From Lachnospiraceae bacterium (lineage in GTDB: Bacteria; Bacillota; Clostridia; Lachnospirales; Lachnospiraceae): DNA of 64,000 nt. The translations under genes were made by a program, and so were the position numbers. Of this stretch, positions 52,537-61,023 are shown piece by piece; within the stretch, counting starts at the first letter, position 1; every line of letters begins with the position of its first letter. The notes under the pieces were generated by a model. That model saw only the letters and a program-made list of their open reading frames with translations. It had not been told where the DNA came from and made no database searches. The DNA is taken from assembly GCA_017397645.1 (NCBI GenBank), contig JAFQIE010000036.1, forward strand, positions 1-64,000. Reading direction: 5' to 3'.

Positions 52537-53550
52537 GTGAGATACAAATTTGAAAATGTGAGTCGAAGGACGAAGATTTGTGGAATTATCGTGGTAGTCG
52601 GATTCCTGGCCTTTGCCATACTCATGGGAATCTATCATCGGTTGGCCAAAGCGTTGGATGACCAACAGGTGGCAGAGAGGTGGAACAAAGAAGGAAATTG
52701 TGCTCAGATTAGCTGCTATTTTCCTCAAAACACCGGGATCACCCCGGACAGAATTCAGGCATTTCAGCATAGCCTGGACCAATATCTGATACAGTCCTCC
52801 ATTTATTCGGATTCCGCAAATCCGGATGCCAGATTGTGGATAGCGGCATATTCTTCCATGGGTACACTGTCCATAACGACGGAACAAACATCTCATATCA
52901 CACAAGCCATTGGCGTGGGTGGAGACTTTTTTCTGTTTCATCCTGTGAAGCTGATAGAAGGCGCTTATTTTTCGGGGCAGGATGTGATGCAGGACTACTG
53001 TATCGTGGACAGGGAAACTGCGTGGAAAGTATTTGGTTCAACGGATGTGGTTGGACAGTATTTGCAATTCAACAATGTTCCACATAAAATTGTCGGCGTA
53101 TATGAAAGACCGGCAGAGTCCATCTATGAAAAGGCAGGTTTAAGCCAGCCGACCATATTTGTATCCTATGATACCTTAACCAAGTATGGCGGTACAACAG
53201 AGATTGAAAACTATGAAATCGTGATGCCAAATCCCGTGAGAAGTTTTGCCTTTCTCTATATCACAGAGCAACTAGGTGATAAGGAAGGCAGGATAGAATT
53301 ATTAGAGAATAGTTCACGGTTTGATAAACTAAGGATTCTTCGACTTCTGGCGGATACGGACACCCGCACCATGCGTACCAAGGCAATCGTTTATCCATAT
53401 TGGGAAAATGTGGCGCGGGGATACGAAAATAATATGATGACACTTCTTTTGTTTGCGATAATTATCGTAACAGTTCCTATAGTATTGCTTGGAATTTGTG
53501 GTATAATGGCATGGAGAAGAAAAAATAAAAAAAGAGGCGTTAAAAGGTGA
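52537..53550 (+). CDS. MacB-like extracytoplasmic core domain protein with two membrane anchors
   Basis: A 337-residue protein: membrane segment about residues 14-34, extracytoplasmic region resembling the MacB periplasmic core domain (GVGGDFFLFHPVKLIEGAYFSGQD, YCIVDRETAWKVFGSTDVVGQ, KIVGVYERPAES), and a second membrane segment about 303-325 with a basic tail. A normal MacB/FtsX permease has four membrane segments; the last two are absent. It starts with GTG 52537 behind GGAGG, 10 nt after the fusion protein. It probably docks to that protein. Confidence 0.78.
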   Translation: MRYKFENVSRRTKICGIIVVVGFLAFAILMGIYHRLAKALDDQQVAERWNKEGNCAQISCYFPQNTGITPDRIQAFQHSLDQYLIQSSIYSDSANPDARLWIAAYSSMGTLSITTEQTSHITQAIGVGGDFFLFHPVKLIEGAYFSGQDVMQDYCIVDRETAWKVFGSTDVVGQYLQFNNVPHKIVGVYERPAESIYEKAGLSQPTIFVSYDTLTKYGGTTEIENYEIVMPNPVRSFAFLYITEQLGDKEGRIELLENSSRFDKLRILRLLADTDTRTMRTKAIVYPYWENVARGYENNMMTLLLFAIIIVTVPIVLLGICGIMAWRRKNKKRGVKR

Positions 53551-53564
53551 AAGGAGCTGGGAGG

Positions 53565-55922
53565 ATGAAGAGTTTTAAAAAAGTGTGTGTGTTTGCTATT
53601 CTGTCTACACTATTGTTGGGTGTGGCAGGTTGTGGTAACCGGGGGACGGATCCTTCGCTGGTAGCAGACTCCAAGGCAAATGTGTATAAGTACGAGGAAT
53701 TAAATCTACTCCCTGTTCAGAAGACGGATGAGCGGGAAGAAAACATGAATTCCGGCGAGGATTATTCCGTGCGTAATATGGGCGTAATCAATGACCGGAT
53801 TGTAGTTGTGGCAGGCTGTTACTCCTGGGAAAATGACCGTGAAACGGGCGAATACAAATGGAATGATAGTATTCAGTTGATTACTGCAAATCTTGACGGA
53901 AGTGATATGCAAGAGAATCAGATCTGGCAACAAAACAGAGATAGCAGTAGTGATGGTGTGGCTGCTTATATGAACAGTACGGCTTTATCTGATAACTATG
54001 TATATGGTGTGCTGCAAAGTGAAGATTATGAAAATGTGGATGAATTTGGAAGACCTCTCATTACAGCTGATTTGTTCTGCTGGAATTTGAATGGAGAAGT
54101 TGTTTATCAAATCTCTGTGGTTCCTGAAAAGTTAGAAGAGGATGAGTGGTTTTATATCGACAAACTGATGCCATTGGCTGATGGTAAGGTATTGGTGTCT
54201 GCCATGGGTAAATTCACCACCTACGACAAGGAAGGTAATGCACTTTATACAATTGCACCTGAAAGCGAGAGTGGATTTGCAAATATTTTGGTTGATAAAA
54301 ATGACAATCTGCTGTTAGGTTCCTGGAACGACACATGGACAAAACAGGTATTCAGAACCTGTAATCCTGCCACCGGAGAGATGGGAGAGGAAGTAGAACT
54401 TCCGTTTTCGAGCAATCATTATCAATTCAGAGACAGTCGTTTGCATGATATGATTCTGACGGATAATAATGGTATTTACAAATATAATCTGGGTGATGCG
54501 GAGCCAACCATGTTTATGAGTTACATCAACTCCGATATCAGTACCAGCGCCGTGAATAATATTGTAGAACTCAACGAAACTCAGTTCATTGCAAACTACT
54601 ATGACACCGGGAAGCAGGAACAATGTATCGGTCTGTTTACTTATGTTGCACCGGAGAACATTCCGGATAAAGAGGTTATCGAGGTGGCAGCGTTCAATAT
54701 TCCCTACGATATGCGCAACCACATTGTTGAGTTCAATAAAACCAATGAGAAATACCGTATCATCACCAGAGATTATACCAAGTATTCTACTGATGACGAC
54801 TACCTTGCCGGTTATACAAAGTTGAATAATGATATTTTGGCGGGAGATATGCCGGATATATTGGTTATGGACGCAGGAAATGAAATGCCTGTGGACAGTT
54901 ATGCGGAAAAAGGCTTGTTCGTAGACCTCAACAAATTCATAGATGAAGATGCTGAGATTAAGAGAGAAGATTTATTCGAAAATGTGCTGGAAGCATATTC
55001 CACCGATGGAAAGTTATATCGGTTGCCTGTGAATTTCTACGTACAGACGTTAATGGGAAAAACTGAAAACGTAGGCCCCGGGCCCAGATGGACCATGAAG
55101 GAAATGATGGATGCTTTTGCAAAGATGCCGGAGGGTGCTACCATTTTTGGTGATCAGACTACAAGAGAAAGCCTGCTTTGGACATTCTCTACAATGGCGA
55201 TTTCTGATTATATTGATGAGACTACGGGACAGTGTAATTTCAATTCCCAGGGCTTTAAAGATGTACTTTCCTTCCTGAAGGATATTCCTGCTGAAACCAA
55301 TGTAGATTATGATGATCCCACATACTGGCAGCAATTCGAAACACAGTATAGGGATAACCGCACGATGTTGATGCAGATTTCCCTCAATAATCTGGAGTAT
55401 ATGATTTATAATTTCGGACAGATGGGTACTTCGGAGGTTTCCCTGGTGGGCTTCCCCACTGAAAAAGGTATGGGAGCCGTGGTGAGCAGCAGCCAGCAAT
55501 ATGCAATCTCTGCCAAGTCTCCCAATCAGGAAGGTGCATGGGAATTCTTAAGATATTATTTGACGGATGATTATCAGAAGCAAACCTACGATATGCCTTT
55601 GAACAGACGTATTTGGTTAGACAAAGCATTGGAATGTACGGAAAGACCTCACTACGAGGACGAAGAGGGTAATATAATTTATGAAGATTACACCTACTGG
55701 CTTGGAGAGCAGGAGATTGTTATTGATCCTCTGACAAAAGAGCAGGTGGATGATCTTTACAACTATGTAAGCTTTATCAATAAGCGTATGTCCTATGACA
55801 CCAGTCTGCTGGATATTATTAAAGAAGAAGCAGCATACTACTTCGAAGGTGATAAGACAGTGGATGAGGTGGCAGAGATTATTCAGGGCCGTATACAGCT
55901 GTATATGGACGAAAAAGGCTGA
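53565..55922 (+). CDS. Large solute-binding lipoprotein with N-terminal propeller-like region
   Basis: A 785-residue lipoprotein with lipobox LLLGVAGC (Cys23). Residues about 60-375 have repeated short beta segments such as DGKVLVSAMGKFTTYDKEGN and DKNDNLLLGSWNDTW, suggesting a beta-propeller. From about 380 a family 1 extracellular solute-binding domain follows (EVIEVAAFNIPYDMRNHIVEFNKTN, GDMPDILVMDAGN, YAEKGLFVDLNKF). Solute-binding proteins of this class are usually 420-550 residues. The start at 53565 has AAGGAG 9 nt upstream; it overlaps nothing but lies 14 nt past the previous stop. It supplies the substrate for the two permeases. Confidence 0.85.
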   Translation: MKSFKKVCVFAILSTLLLGVAGCGNRGTDPSLVADSKANVYKYEELNLLPVQKTDEREENMNSGEDYSVRNMGVINDRIVVVAGCYSWENDRETGEYKWNDSIQLITANLDGSDMQENQIWQQNRDSSSDGVAAYMNSTALSDNYVYGVLQSEDYENVDEFGRPLITADLFCWNLNGEVVYQISVVPEKLEEDEWFYIDKLMPLADGKVLVSAMGKFTTYDKEGNALYTIAPESESGFANILVDKNDNLLLGSWNDTWTKQVFRTCNPATGEMGEEVELPFSSNHYQFRDSRLHDMILTDNNGIYKYNLGDAEPTMFMSYINSDISTSAVNNIVELNETQFIANYYDTGKQEQCIGLFTYVAPENIPDKEVIEVAAFNIPYDMRNHIVEFNKTNEKYRIITRDYTKYSTDDDYLAGYTKLNNDILAGDMPDILVMDAGNEMPVDSYAEKGLFVDLNKFIDEDAEIKREDLFENVLEAYSTDGKLYRLPVNFYVQTLMGKTENVGPGPRWTMKEMMDAFAKMPEGATIFGDQTTRESLLWTFSTMAISDYIDETTGQCNFNSQGFKDVLSFLKDIPAETNVDYDDPTYWQQFETQYRDNRTMLMQISLNNLEYMIYNFGQMGTSEVSLVGFPTEKGMGAVVSSSQQYAISAKSPNQEGAWEFLRYYLTDDYQKQTYDMPLNRRIWLDKALECTERPHYEDEEGNIIYEDYTYWLGEQEIVIDPLTKEQVDDLYNYVSFINKRMSYDTSLLDIIKEEAAYYFEGDKTVDEVAEIIQGRIQLYMDEKG

Positions 55923-55960
55923 TGTCGTCACTGATGAAATAGAATATCGATGAAGCATGG

Positions 55961-55993
55961 AAACGGCGTGTATCGCAAAGATACACGCCGTTT
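55961..55993. terminator. hairpin between convergent genes
   Basis: A perfect 14-bp stem (55961-55974 with 55980-55993) and 5-nt loop between the ends of two convergent genes. There is no real T run on either strand, so it may be a rho-independent terminator of low efficiency or an mRNA-stabilising end. Confidence 0.65.
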
Positions 55994-56036
55994 GTTGCGT
56001 CAACCTATTTATTGTAGTTGTTTATGTTTGTTGCGT

Positions 56037-59000
56037 TTACTGTGAAGTAAGAACCCAACCGTCAAACCACCGTAAATACTTGTCTACGAATTCTGCCTCT
56101 ACGGGAGTACCGGAGAGTACGGGATAGAACAGTACAAATAGTCCGAAAGCTATCAGCCCATATACAATCAAAGTGGTAATAAACACTTTCTTTGGCAGTA
56201 TTTTTTTCAACTGCATTAAGCTGTATGCAATCATCAATACCACAAATACTACGCTGGGGAAGTAGTGATAGATGAAGGTGATTCTGGTAACAAAGAACCA
56301 AGGTAAGTACTGTGCCATATAGCCGACTAATAGGAAGAAAGCAGTTTTATCAATGCTCTTTTCCTTTACTACGCTACGTATCAGTAATATCACCATAAAT
56401 ACTGCAGCAGGAATACCCAGCCACCAAACGGCGGGATTTCCGAAGGCGCTGATACCTTCTCTCATGCCACCGGCCAAATAAGAACCGGTGACAATTCTGG
56501 AATAGTACCAAACAGGTCTTACAATAGTGGGCCATTGATACCAGGACGAAGAGTAGGGATGGGTTGCGTCCAAGGCACTGTGGTATTCAAACATTGTTTT
56601 CTGATTACGCAACATCCTTGAAATCAAAGGCCTTGTGGAGTAATCATCAAAAGGAATATAGGACAAAGTATAGATGACAAAGGGAACCACAACAAATGCG
56701 ATCAAGCAGAACTTAATGGTTTTGATCGTGTTCGGTTTAAAATTGTCTAAAATGGTTCTGTGTGAGATCCCGTTGGTGCTCATTCTGGGGAAGCGTCTTG
56801 CATATTGGTATTCTGCATAGCGTTTGTAGAGTGTTACAAAGAATATCACTGCAAGGCCTGCGCCGGCATATGCACCGGTCCATTTCGAGGCAATACCAAA
56901 GCCCATACATACACCGGATGCGGCCAAAGGTATAAAGGTCTTTTTCAAAGGTGTATCGTAAAAACTCATGGTAGTGTACTGATACATAAAATAGTACATC
57001 AGGATTACGAAGAATGTTACATATACATCGATAGTGGCAATTCTCGTCTGAGTAAAATGCATAAAATCAAAGGCGAACAAGGAACATGCCAACGCGGAGA
57101 TGGGAATGTTCTTTGTGATTCTCTTGGTAAAGAGATAAATAAACGGCAACATAAAGATACCAAACAAAGTACCCATAATTCGCCAGCCAAAAGGATTCAT
57201 GCCAAAGATGGCTACACCGATGGAAATCAATACTTTACCAAAAGGAGGATGGGTGTTTTCGTAGGAATATTTGTCATGTACGAACTCGTAAGCAGTACGG
57301 CCATGGTAGATTTCGTCGAAGTACATGCTGTTGCGGAAACTGCTTTCCTTGGGGAATTCATCCGCTTCATCAAAGAGAGCGGGGTAGTCAGCATGATTTG
57401 TGGGGGTGATAATGTTGCCACCATCATCGGTAAACACAAATTCTAAAATAGAAGCATCCGCTTCATTTAAGACCAGCTTCAACTGCTTCATGTCAGAAGG
57501 CATTGTGGTATGCTGCCATGTAAACACGCTACCTAATCTTACCTCTCCAAAGGATTGCCATATTCCGTCTGCAGTTGCATATTCCGCATTGAACTTACGG
57601 TCATGCCAGGGAGCAATATAGTAATGCAATTGTGTAGGAGACTGTTCCTCGAAGGAAAGCTCAATCACTTGTTCCTTGGTCATGTCAAAAGTGGTTTTTG
57701 GAGCATGCATGTCTCCTAAATTGATTAAGGCGAACACGCTGTATATCAAGGTGATGGCAATCATCCAAATGTAATCGATTTTCGATAAAGTCATCTTGGA
57801 TTCAGAAGGAGTCGGTTGATTCCATTTTGTGGTTGTTTGTGATTGACTCATGGTGTCTCCTTTTTTGGTTGATGTGGGTTTCTTTTCGTTTCCCTTCTTA
57901 GTTAAGTTTACCTTTGTTTTTGGAAGATTACGCAAGCACTCGTCTTTGCTGTAATGCTGGTATGTAATCTTGTAAAGCAGGAAGGTACAGAGCAGTATAC
58001 CAATAGAAGGATAAACCCATATGGGAGCTTTTCTGATGTAATCCACCTTGCCGTAGAAAAACAATACCCATGCTGTGTTGTAAAAATGTATGATGCTAAA
58101 TCCTGCGTAGGCGATTAACGTGTTCTGTATCGGATGATAAATGTACGCAAAAAGCAGAAGAGCCAGTGCGGGGAACATATATCTTTCGTGCATTCGTACG
58201 GAGAATACGAAAATCGATACAATCAAAAGTGCTGATAAGAAGAAGTATTTATTCTCAGAGTTTCTCAGGCGAAGGCTCAAATACAATACCAGCGCAACGG
58301 ACAAAACAATAAAAATCGTACCGTAGGTTTTATAGGGAATACCAAGGAATGTGAGATCCTGGCTTACCCAGTTTAATCCAAACATACCCCAAAAGTTACA
58401 GGTGTTTACCGCTGCATAGGGATAGGATTCTACGGTGCTGAAGTATTGATTCCATACATTCATAAAACCAAAAGGTAACATCAACAGTACCATTCCGGCA
58501 ATGGCAGATAAGCCCTGCCATAGGTTTGTAAAGAATTTCTTTGTGGTAAATCCTTTTAAAAATGCGTGGTCAATGATACCTGCCAAAAGTACGGGACCAA
58601 ACAAAAGCATCTGCGGTTTGAACAGCACGCCAAGTCCAAAAATAATATATGCCAAATACATTTTTTCTCTGGAGAGACATAAGCACATTCCGACCACAGC
58701 CAATGCTAATATAGCATCCACCTGTCCCCAAACAGAAGAGTTCAGGAAGACTGCCGGGTTGAAAAGATAGGCGGCTGTCAACCAAAGGCTTGTCACATCA
58801 GAAAACTTTTTGTTCGCTTCCTTATAGAGTAGAAAGCCAAGCACCATATCGCAAATGATGGAAGGCAATTTTAAAAGGAGCAAATGAGTGCCGGTCATTC
58901 CCTGGATGTTGAACAGTTTTTTGATGGCACCTATCAGCCATAGCACATACATATATCCGGGCGGATAATCGGAGAATCCACTTTGCTCATAAAATTGGGA

Positions 59001-59231
59001 AGGTCCCAAACGAAACATAGAGTCTGCCCAAGCGGAAAAACAACTGGTATCCGTGGGGAACCCTTCTGAGATGGCGCCGGAAATCAATCGGGCTAACAGA
59101 GCCAATGCAAAAACTAAAATTGGAATACTCTTATGTAACCGGTTATGGGTGTATTTGTCTTTTCGTATGCCATAAAAGCAGGCGCCAAAAAGCAATATAC
59201 CATACACGGCCGTCAAATGTAGGTTAGTCAT
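56037..59231 (-). CDS. Two-module GT-C glycosyltransferase with C-terminal PMT (GT39) domain
   Basis: A 1064-residue membrane protein. The first half (to about 430) has some ten membrane segments and resembles polyprenol-dependent mannosyl/hexosyl transferases (SGFSDYPPGYMYVLWL, NSSVWGQVDAILAL, FKPQMLLFGPVL, MHERYMFPAL). A lysine/threonine-rich linker (430-480) leads to a PMT-family protein O-mannosyltransferase with the DE motif in SMYFDEIYHGRTAYEF and THPPFGKVLISIG. An internal ATG at plus 57851 (codon 461) stands behind GGAGACACC, so a free C-terminal module of 604 residues may also be made. CGGAGG precedes the main ATG. Likely role: glycosylation of exported proteins or envelope polymers. 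Confidence 0.85.
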   Translation of the reverse strand: MTNLHLTAVYGILLFGACFYGIRKDKYTHNRLHKSIPILVFALALLARLISGAISEGFPTDTSCFSAWADSMFRLGPSQFYEQSGFSDYPPGYMYVLWLIGAIKKLFNIQGMTGTHLLLLKLPSIICDMVLGFLLYKEANKKFSDVTSLWLTAAYLFNPAVFLNSSVWGQVDAILALAVVGMCLCLSREKMYLAYIIFGLGVLFKPQMLLFGPVLLAGIIDHAFLKGFTTKKFFTNLWQGLSAIAGMVLLMLPFGFMNVWNQYFSTVESYPYAAVNTCNFWGMFGLNWVSQDLTFLGIPYKTYGTIFIVLSVALVLYLSLRLRNSENKYFFLSALLIVSIFVFSVRMHERYMFPALALLLFAYIYHPIQNTLIAYAGFSIIHFYNTAWVLFFYGKVDYIRKAPIWVYPSIGILLCTFLLYKITYQHYSKDECLRNLPKTKVNLTKKGNEKKPTSTKKGDTMSQSQTTTKWNQPTPSESKMTLSKIDYIWMIAITLIYSVFALINLGDMHAPKTTFDMTKEQVIELSFEEQSPTQLHYYIAPWHDRKFNAEYATADGIWQSFGEVRLGSVFTWQHTTMPSDMKQLKLVLNEADASILEFVFTDDGGNIITPTNHADYPALFDEADEFPKESSFRNSMYFDEIYHGRTAYEFVHDKYSYENTHPPFGKVLISIGVAIFGMNPFGWRIMGTLFGIFMLPFIYLFTKRITKNIPISALACSLFAFDFMHFTQTRIATIDVYVTFFVILMYYFMYQYTTMSFYDTPLKKTFIPLAASGVCMGFGIASKWTGAYAGAGLAVIFFVTLYKRYAEYQYARRFPRMSTNGISHRTILDNFKPNTIKTIKFCLIAFVVVPFVIYTLSYIPFDDYSTRPLISRMLRNQKTMFEYHSALDATHPYSSSWYQWPTIVRPVWYYSRIVTGSYLAGGMREGISAFGNPAVWWLGIPAAVFMVILLIRSVVKEKSIDKTAFFLLVGYMAQYLPWFFVTRITFIYHYFPSVVFVVLMIAYSLMQLKKILPKKVFITTLIVYGLIAFGLFVLFYPVLSGTPVEAEFVDKYLRWFDGWVLTSQ

Positions 59232-59281
59232 AAAAACCTCCGAAAAAAATAATTAACTATATTATATCAAACAAGGTACAA

Positions 59282-59701
59282 TTATTCCAGTAAAATTGGT
59301 ATTCCTAAACGTTCCAGATATTTCTCCGGGGTTAATTCCTGCCCATGCTCTTTTAGCCACCTTCTGTGCACCTTATATTCGGGCATAACGCAGGCTACCA
59401 TATTCCAGAAATCTTTAGAGTGATTCATGTGGGTCAAATGGCATAATTCGTGGACCACCACATAATCTAAAATTCTGGGTGGCGCAAAAATCAACCGATA
59501 ATTAAAAGAAAGAGTACCCCGCGAGGAACAGCTTCCCCAGCGGGTTTTCTGGTCTCTGACAGTGATGGATGTATAGTTTCCGCCTGTCATTGTATGATAA
59601 TAAGCCACCCTGTTTTCGAATTGAATACGGGCGGCTTTTTTATATCGTTGTATCATCGCGTCCAAGCGTTTTTGTTCTGCGGGAGAAAGTTTACGTGCCA
59701 T
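59282..59701 (-). CDS. YgjP-type (WLM/M48-like) metallopeptidase, short form
   Basis: A 139-residue protein with the zinc site HELCHLTHMNHSKDFW (HExxH plus a downstream histidine) and the family segments TRWGSCSSRGTLSFNYRLIFAPP and YVVVHELCH. It corresponds only to the C-terminal two thirds of the usual about 230-residue YgjP/DUF45 protein; the N-terminal beta region is missing. Start ATG 59701 has a poor ribosome binding site but lies 8 nt after the CDF gene, so translational coupling is probable. Confidence 0.83.
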   Translation of the reverse strand: MARKLSPAEQKRLDAMIQRYKKAARIQFENRVAYYHTMTGGNYTSITVRDQKTRWGSCSSRGTLSFNYRLIFAPPRILDYVVVHELCHLTHMNHSKDFWNMVACVMPEYKVHRRWLKEHGQELTPEKYLERLGIPILLE

Positions 59702-59709
59702 ATAAAAAC

Positions 59710-60870
59710 CTAAACCATTTTCTTATCTATATCCACTACCAGGAAGAAGTTTGGATTGTCTTTCCGTACCATGTCAGTTAAGGTGGTGATCAATTCCTTG
59801 TCGGTTAACTTAAATCCGTAGGGCGTCACTACATCAAAAATCAGATTTGTATGGGTGGGACCGGTGACGATACGAAAATCGTGCATGGAGAGCTCGTCAC
59901 TAATCTCCATCAAAAAACCATTTACGAGGTTTTTTAATCGTTCCGTTTCCTCGTCGCCCACACATACGGGATCCATGTGTATCACGGCATGACATTTCAA
60001 AGTATCCCGAAGTTCGTGCTCTATAGAATCGATGACATCATGCAGAACCAATACATCGCCATCGGCAGGTACTTCTGCATGAAGGGAGATTAATACGCGG
60101 CCGGGGCCGTAGTTATGTACAATCAAATCATGGATGCCGATGATTTCCTCGTGGCCCATCACAATATCATTTACTTCCTTCACAAAGGATTCTTCCGGTG
60201 CCTGACCCAGCAGGGGACTGATGGTATCCTTAGCTGCCATTACTCCGGCACGGCAAATCAACACACCAACAATCAGACCACACCAACCGTCAACGGGAAT
60301 CGTGGTATATTGACCGGCAACGGTTGCCGCTAAAATCACCAGCGTAGAGCACGCGTCGGAAACAGAGTCCGTGGCAGCGGCAAGAATGGTGGAGGAAGAA
60401 ATCTTTCGGCCTATTTTTCTATTAAATAGGTACATGTACAGTTTCACCAGAATAGAAACTACCAGAATGCCCAAAATGAGTGGGGATACGGTTAAGGTGG
60501 CAGGATTCAATATTTTGCTGACAGAGCTTTTTAACAGTTCCACACCCATGAAAAGAATCAAAACAGCCACAAACAGTCCTGATATGTATTCAATGCGTCC
60601 ATGCCCGAAGGGGTGGTCATCGTCCGCTTCTTGTCCGGCCAAACGGAATCCGATTAAAGTGATCACGGAAGAAGCGGCATCGGACAGATTATTAAAGGCA
60701 TCCGCAGTGATGGCAATGGAATGACTGATGATACCGGCAATCAGTTTCCCTAAAAATAGTAGAAAGTTAAAAAACATGCCGATTCCGCCACAGTACATGC
60801 CGTATGCTTGGCGTTCTTCCTGGTGGGTTAAATTCTTATTCGTAATCATGTTTTCAATCAGTTTTGTCAT
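59710..60870 (-). CDS. Cation diffusion facilitator family transporter
   Basis: A 386-residue divalent-metal/proton antiporter with six transmembrane segments. Metal-site motifs are HSIAITADAFNNLSDAASS in segment II (with the N/D pattern DAFNNLSD) and ATDSVSDACST in segment V; HPFGHGRIEY lies in the loop between; a cytoplasmic domain with LHAEVPADGDVLVLHD follows. The ATG at 60870 (MTKLIEN) has GGAG 6 nt upstream; the longer in-frame start at 60966 overlaps the gpmI promoter. The DxxxD residues fit Mn, Zn or Fe export; the ion cannot be told. Confidence 0.9.
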   Translation of the reverse strand: MTKLIENMITNKNLTHQEERQAYGMYCGGIGMFFNFLLFLGKLIAGIISHSIAITADAFNNLSDAASSVITLIGFRLAGQEADDDHPFGHGRIEYISGLFVAVLILFMGVELLKSSVSKILNPATLTVSPLILGILVVSILVKLYMYLFNRKIGRKISSSTILAAATDSVSDACSTLVILAATVAGQYTTIPVDGWCGLIVGVLICRAGVMAAKDTISPLLGQAPEESFVKEVNDIVMGHEEIIGIHDLIVHNYGPGRVLISLHAEVPADGDVLVLHDVIDSIEHELRDTLKCHAVIHMDPVCVGDEETERLKNLVNGFLMEISDELSMHDFRIVTGPTHTNLIFDVVTPYGFKLTDKELITTLTDMVRKDNPNFFLVVDIDKKMV

Positions 60871-60945
60871 ATGTTTGCTCCGTAAAAATCTTTTAAAATA
60901 GTATAACAATTTCATGAAAAAATTGCAATAATATGAAAAGGACTC

Positions 60946-60974
60946 TTGCTTACGGGAATGTTTCATTGTATAAT
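60946..60974 (+). promoter_or_regulatory. sigma-A promoter of gpmI
   Basis: TTGCTT (60946-60951), 17-nt spacer, TATAAT (60969-60974), leader about 43 nt. Confidence 0.68.
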
Positions 60975-61023
60975 CGTTGAGGTATGAGAAACTGAAGATT
61001 TCTATCTATTTTAGGAGGACTTT

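Noticed and set aside
56805..57446. 213-codon forward ORF inside the GT-C glycosyltransferase
   Set aside because: Antisense of a well-supported gene; no ribosome binding site and no motif.
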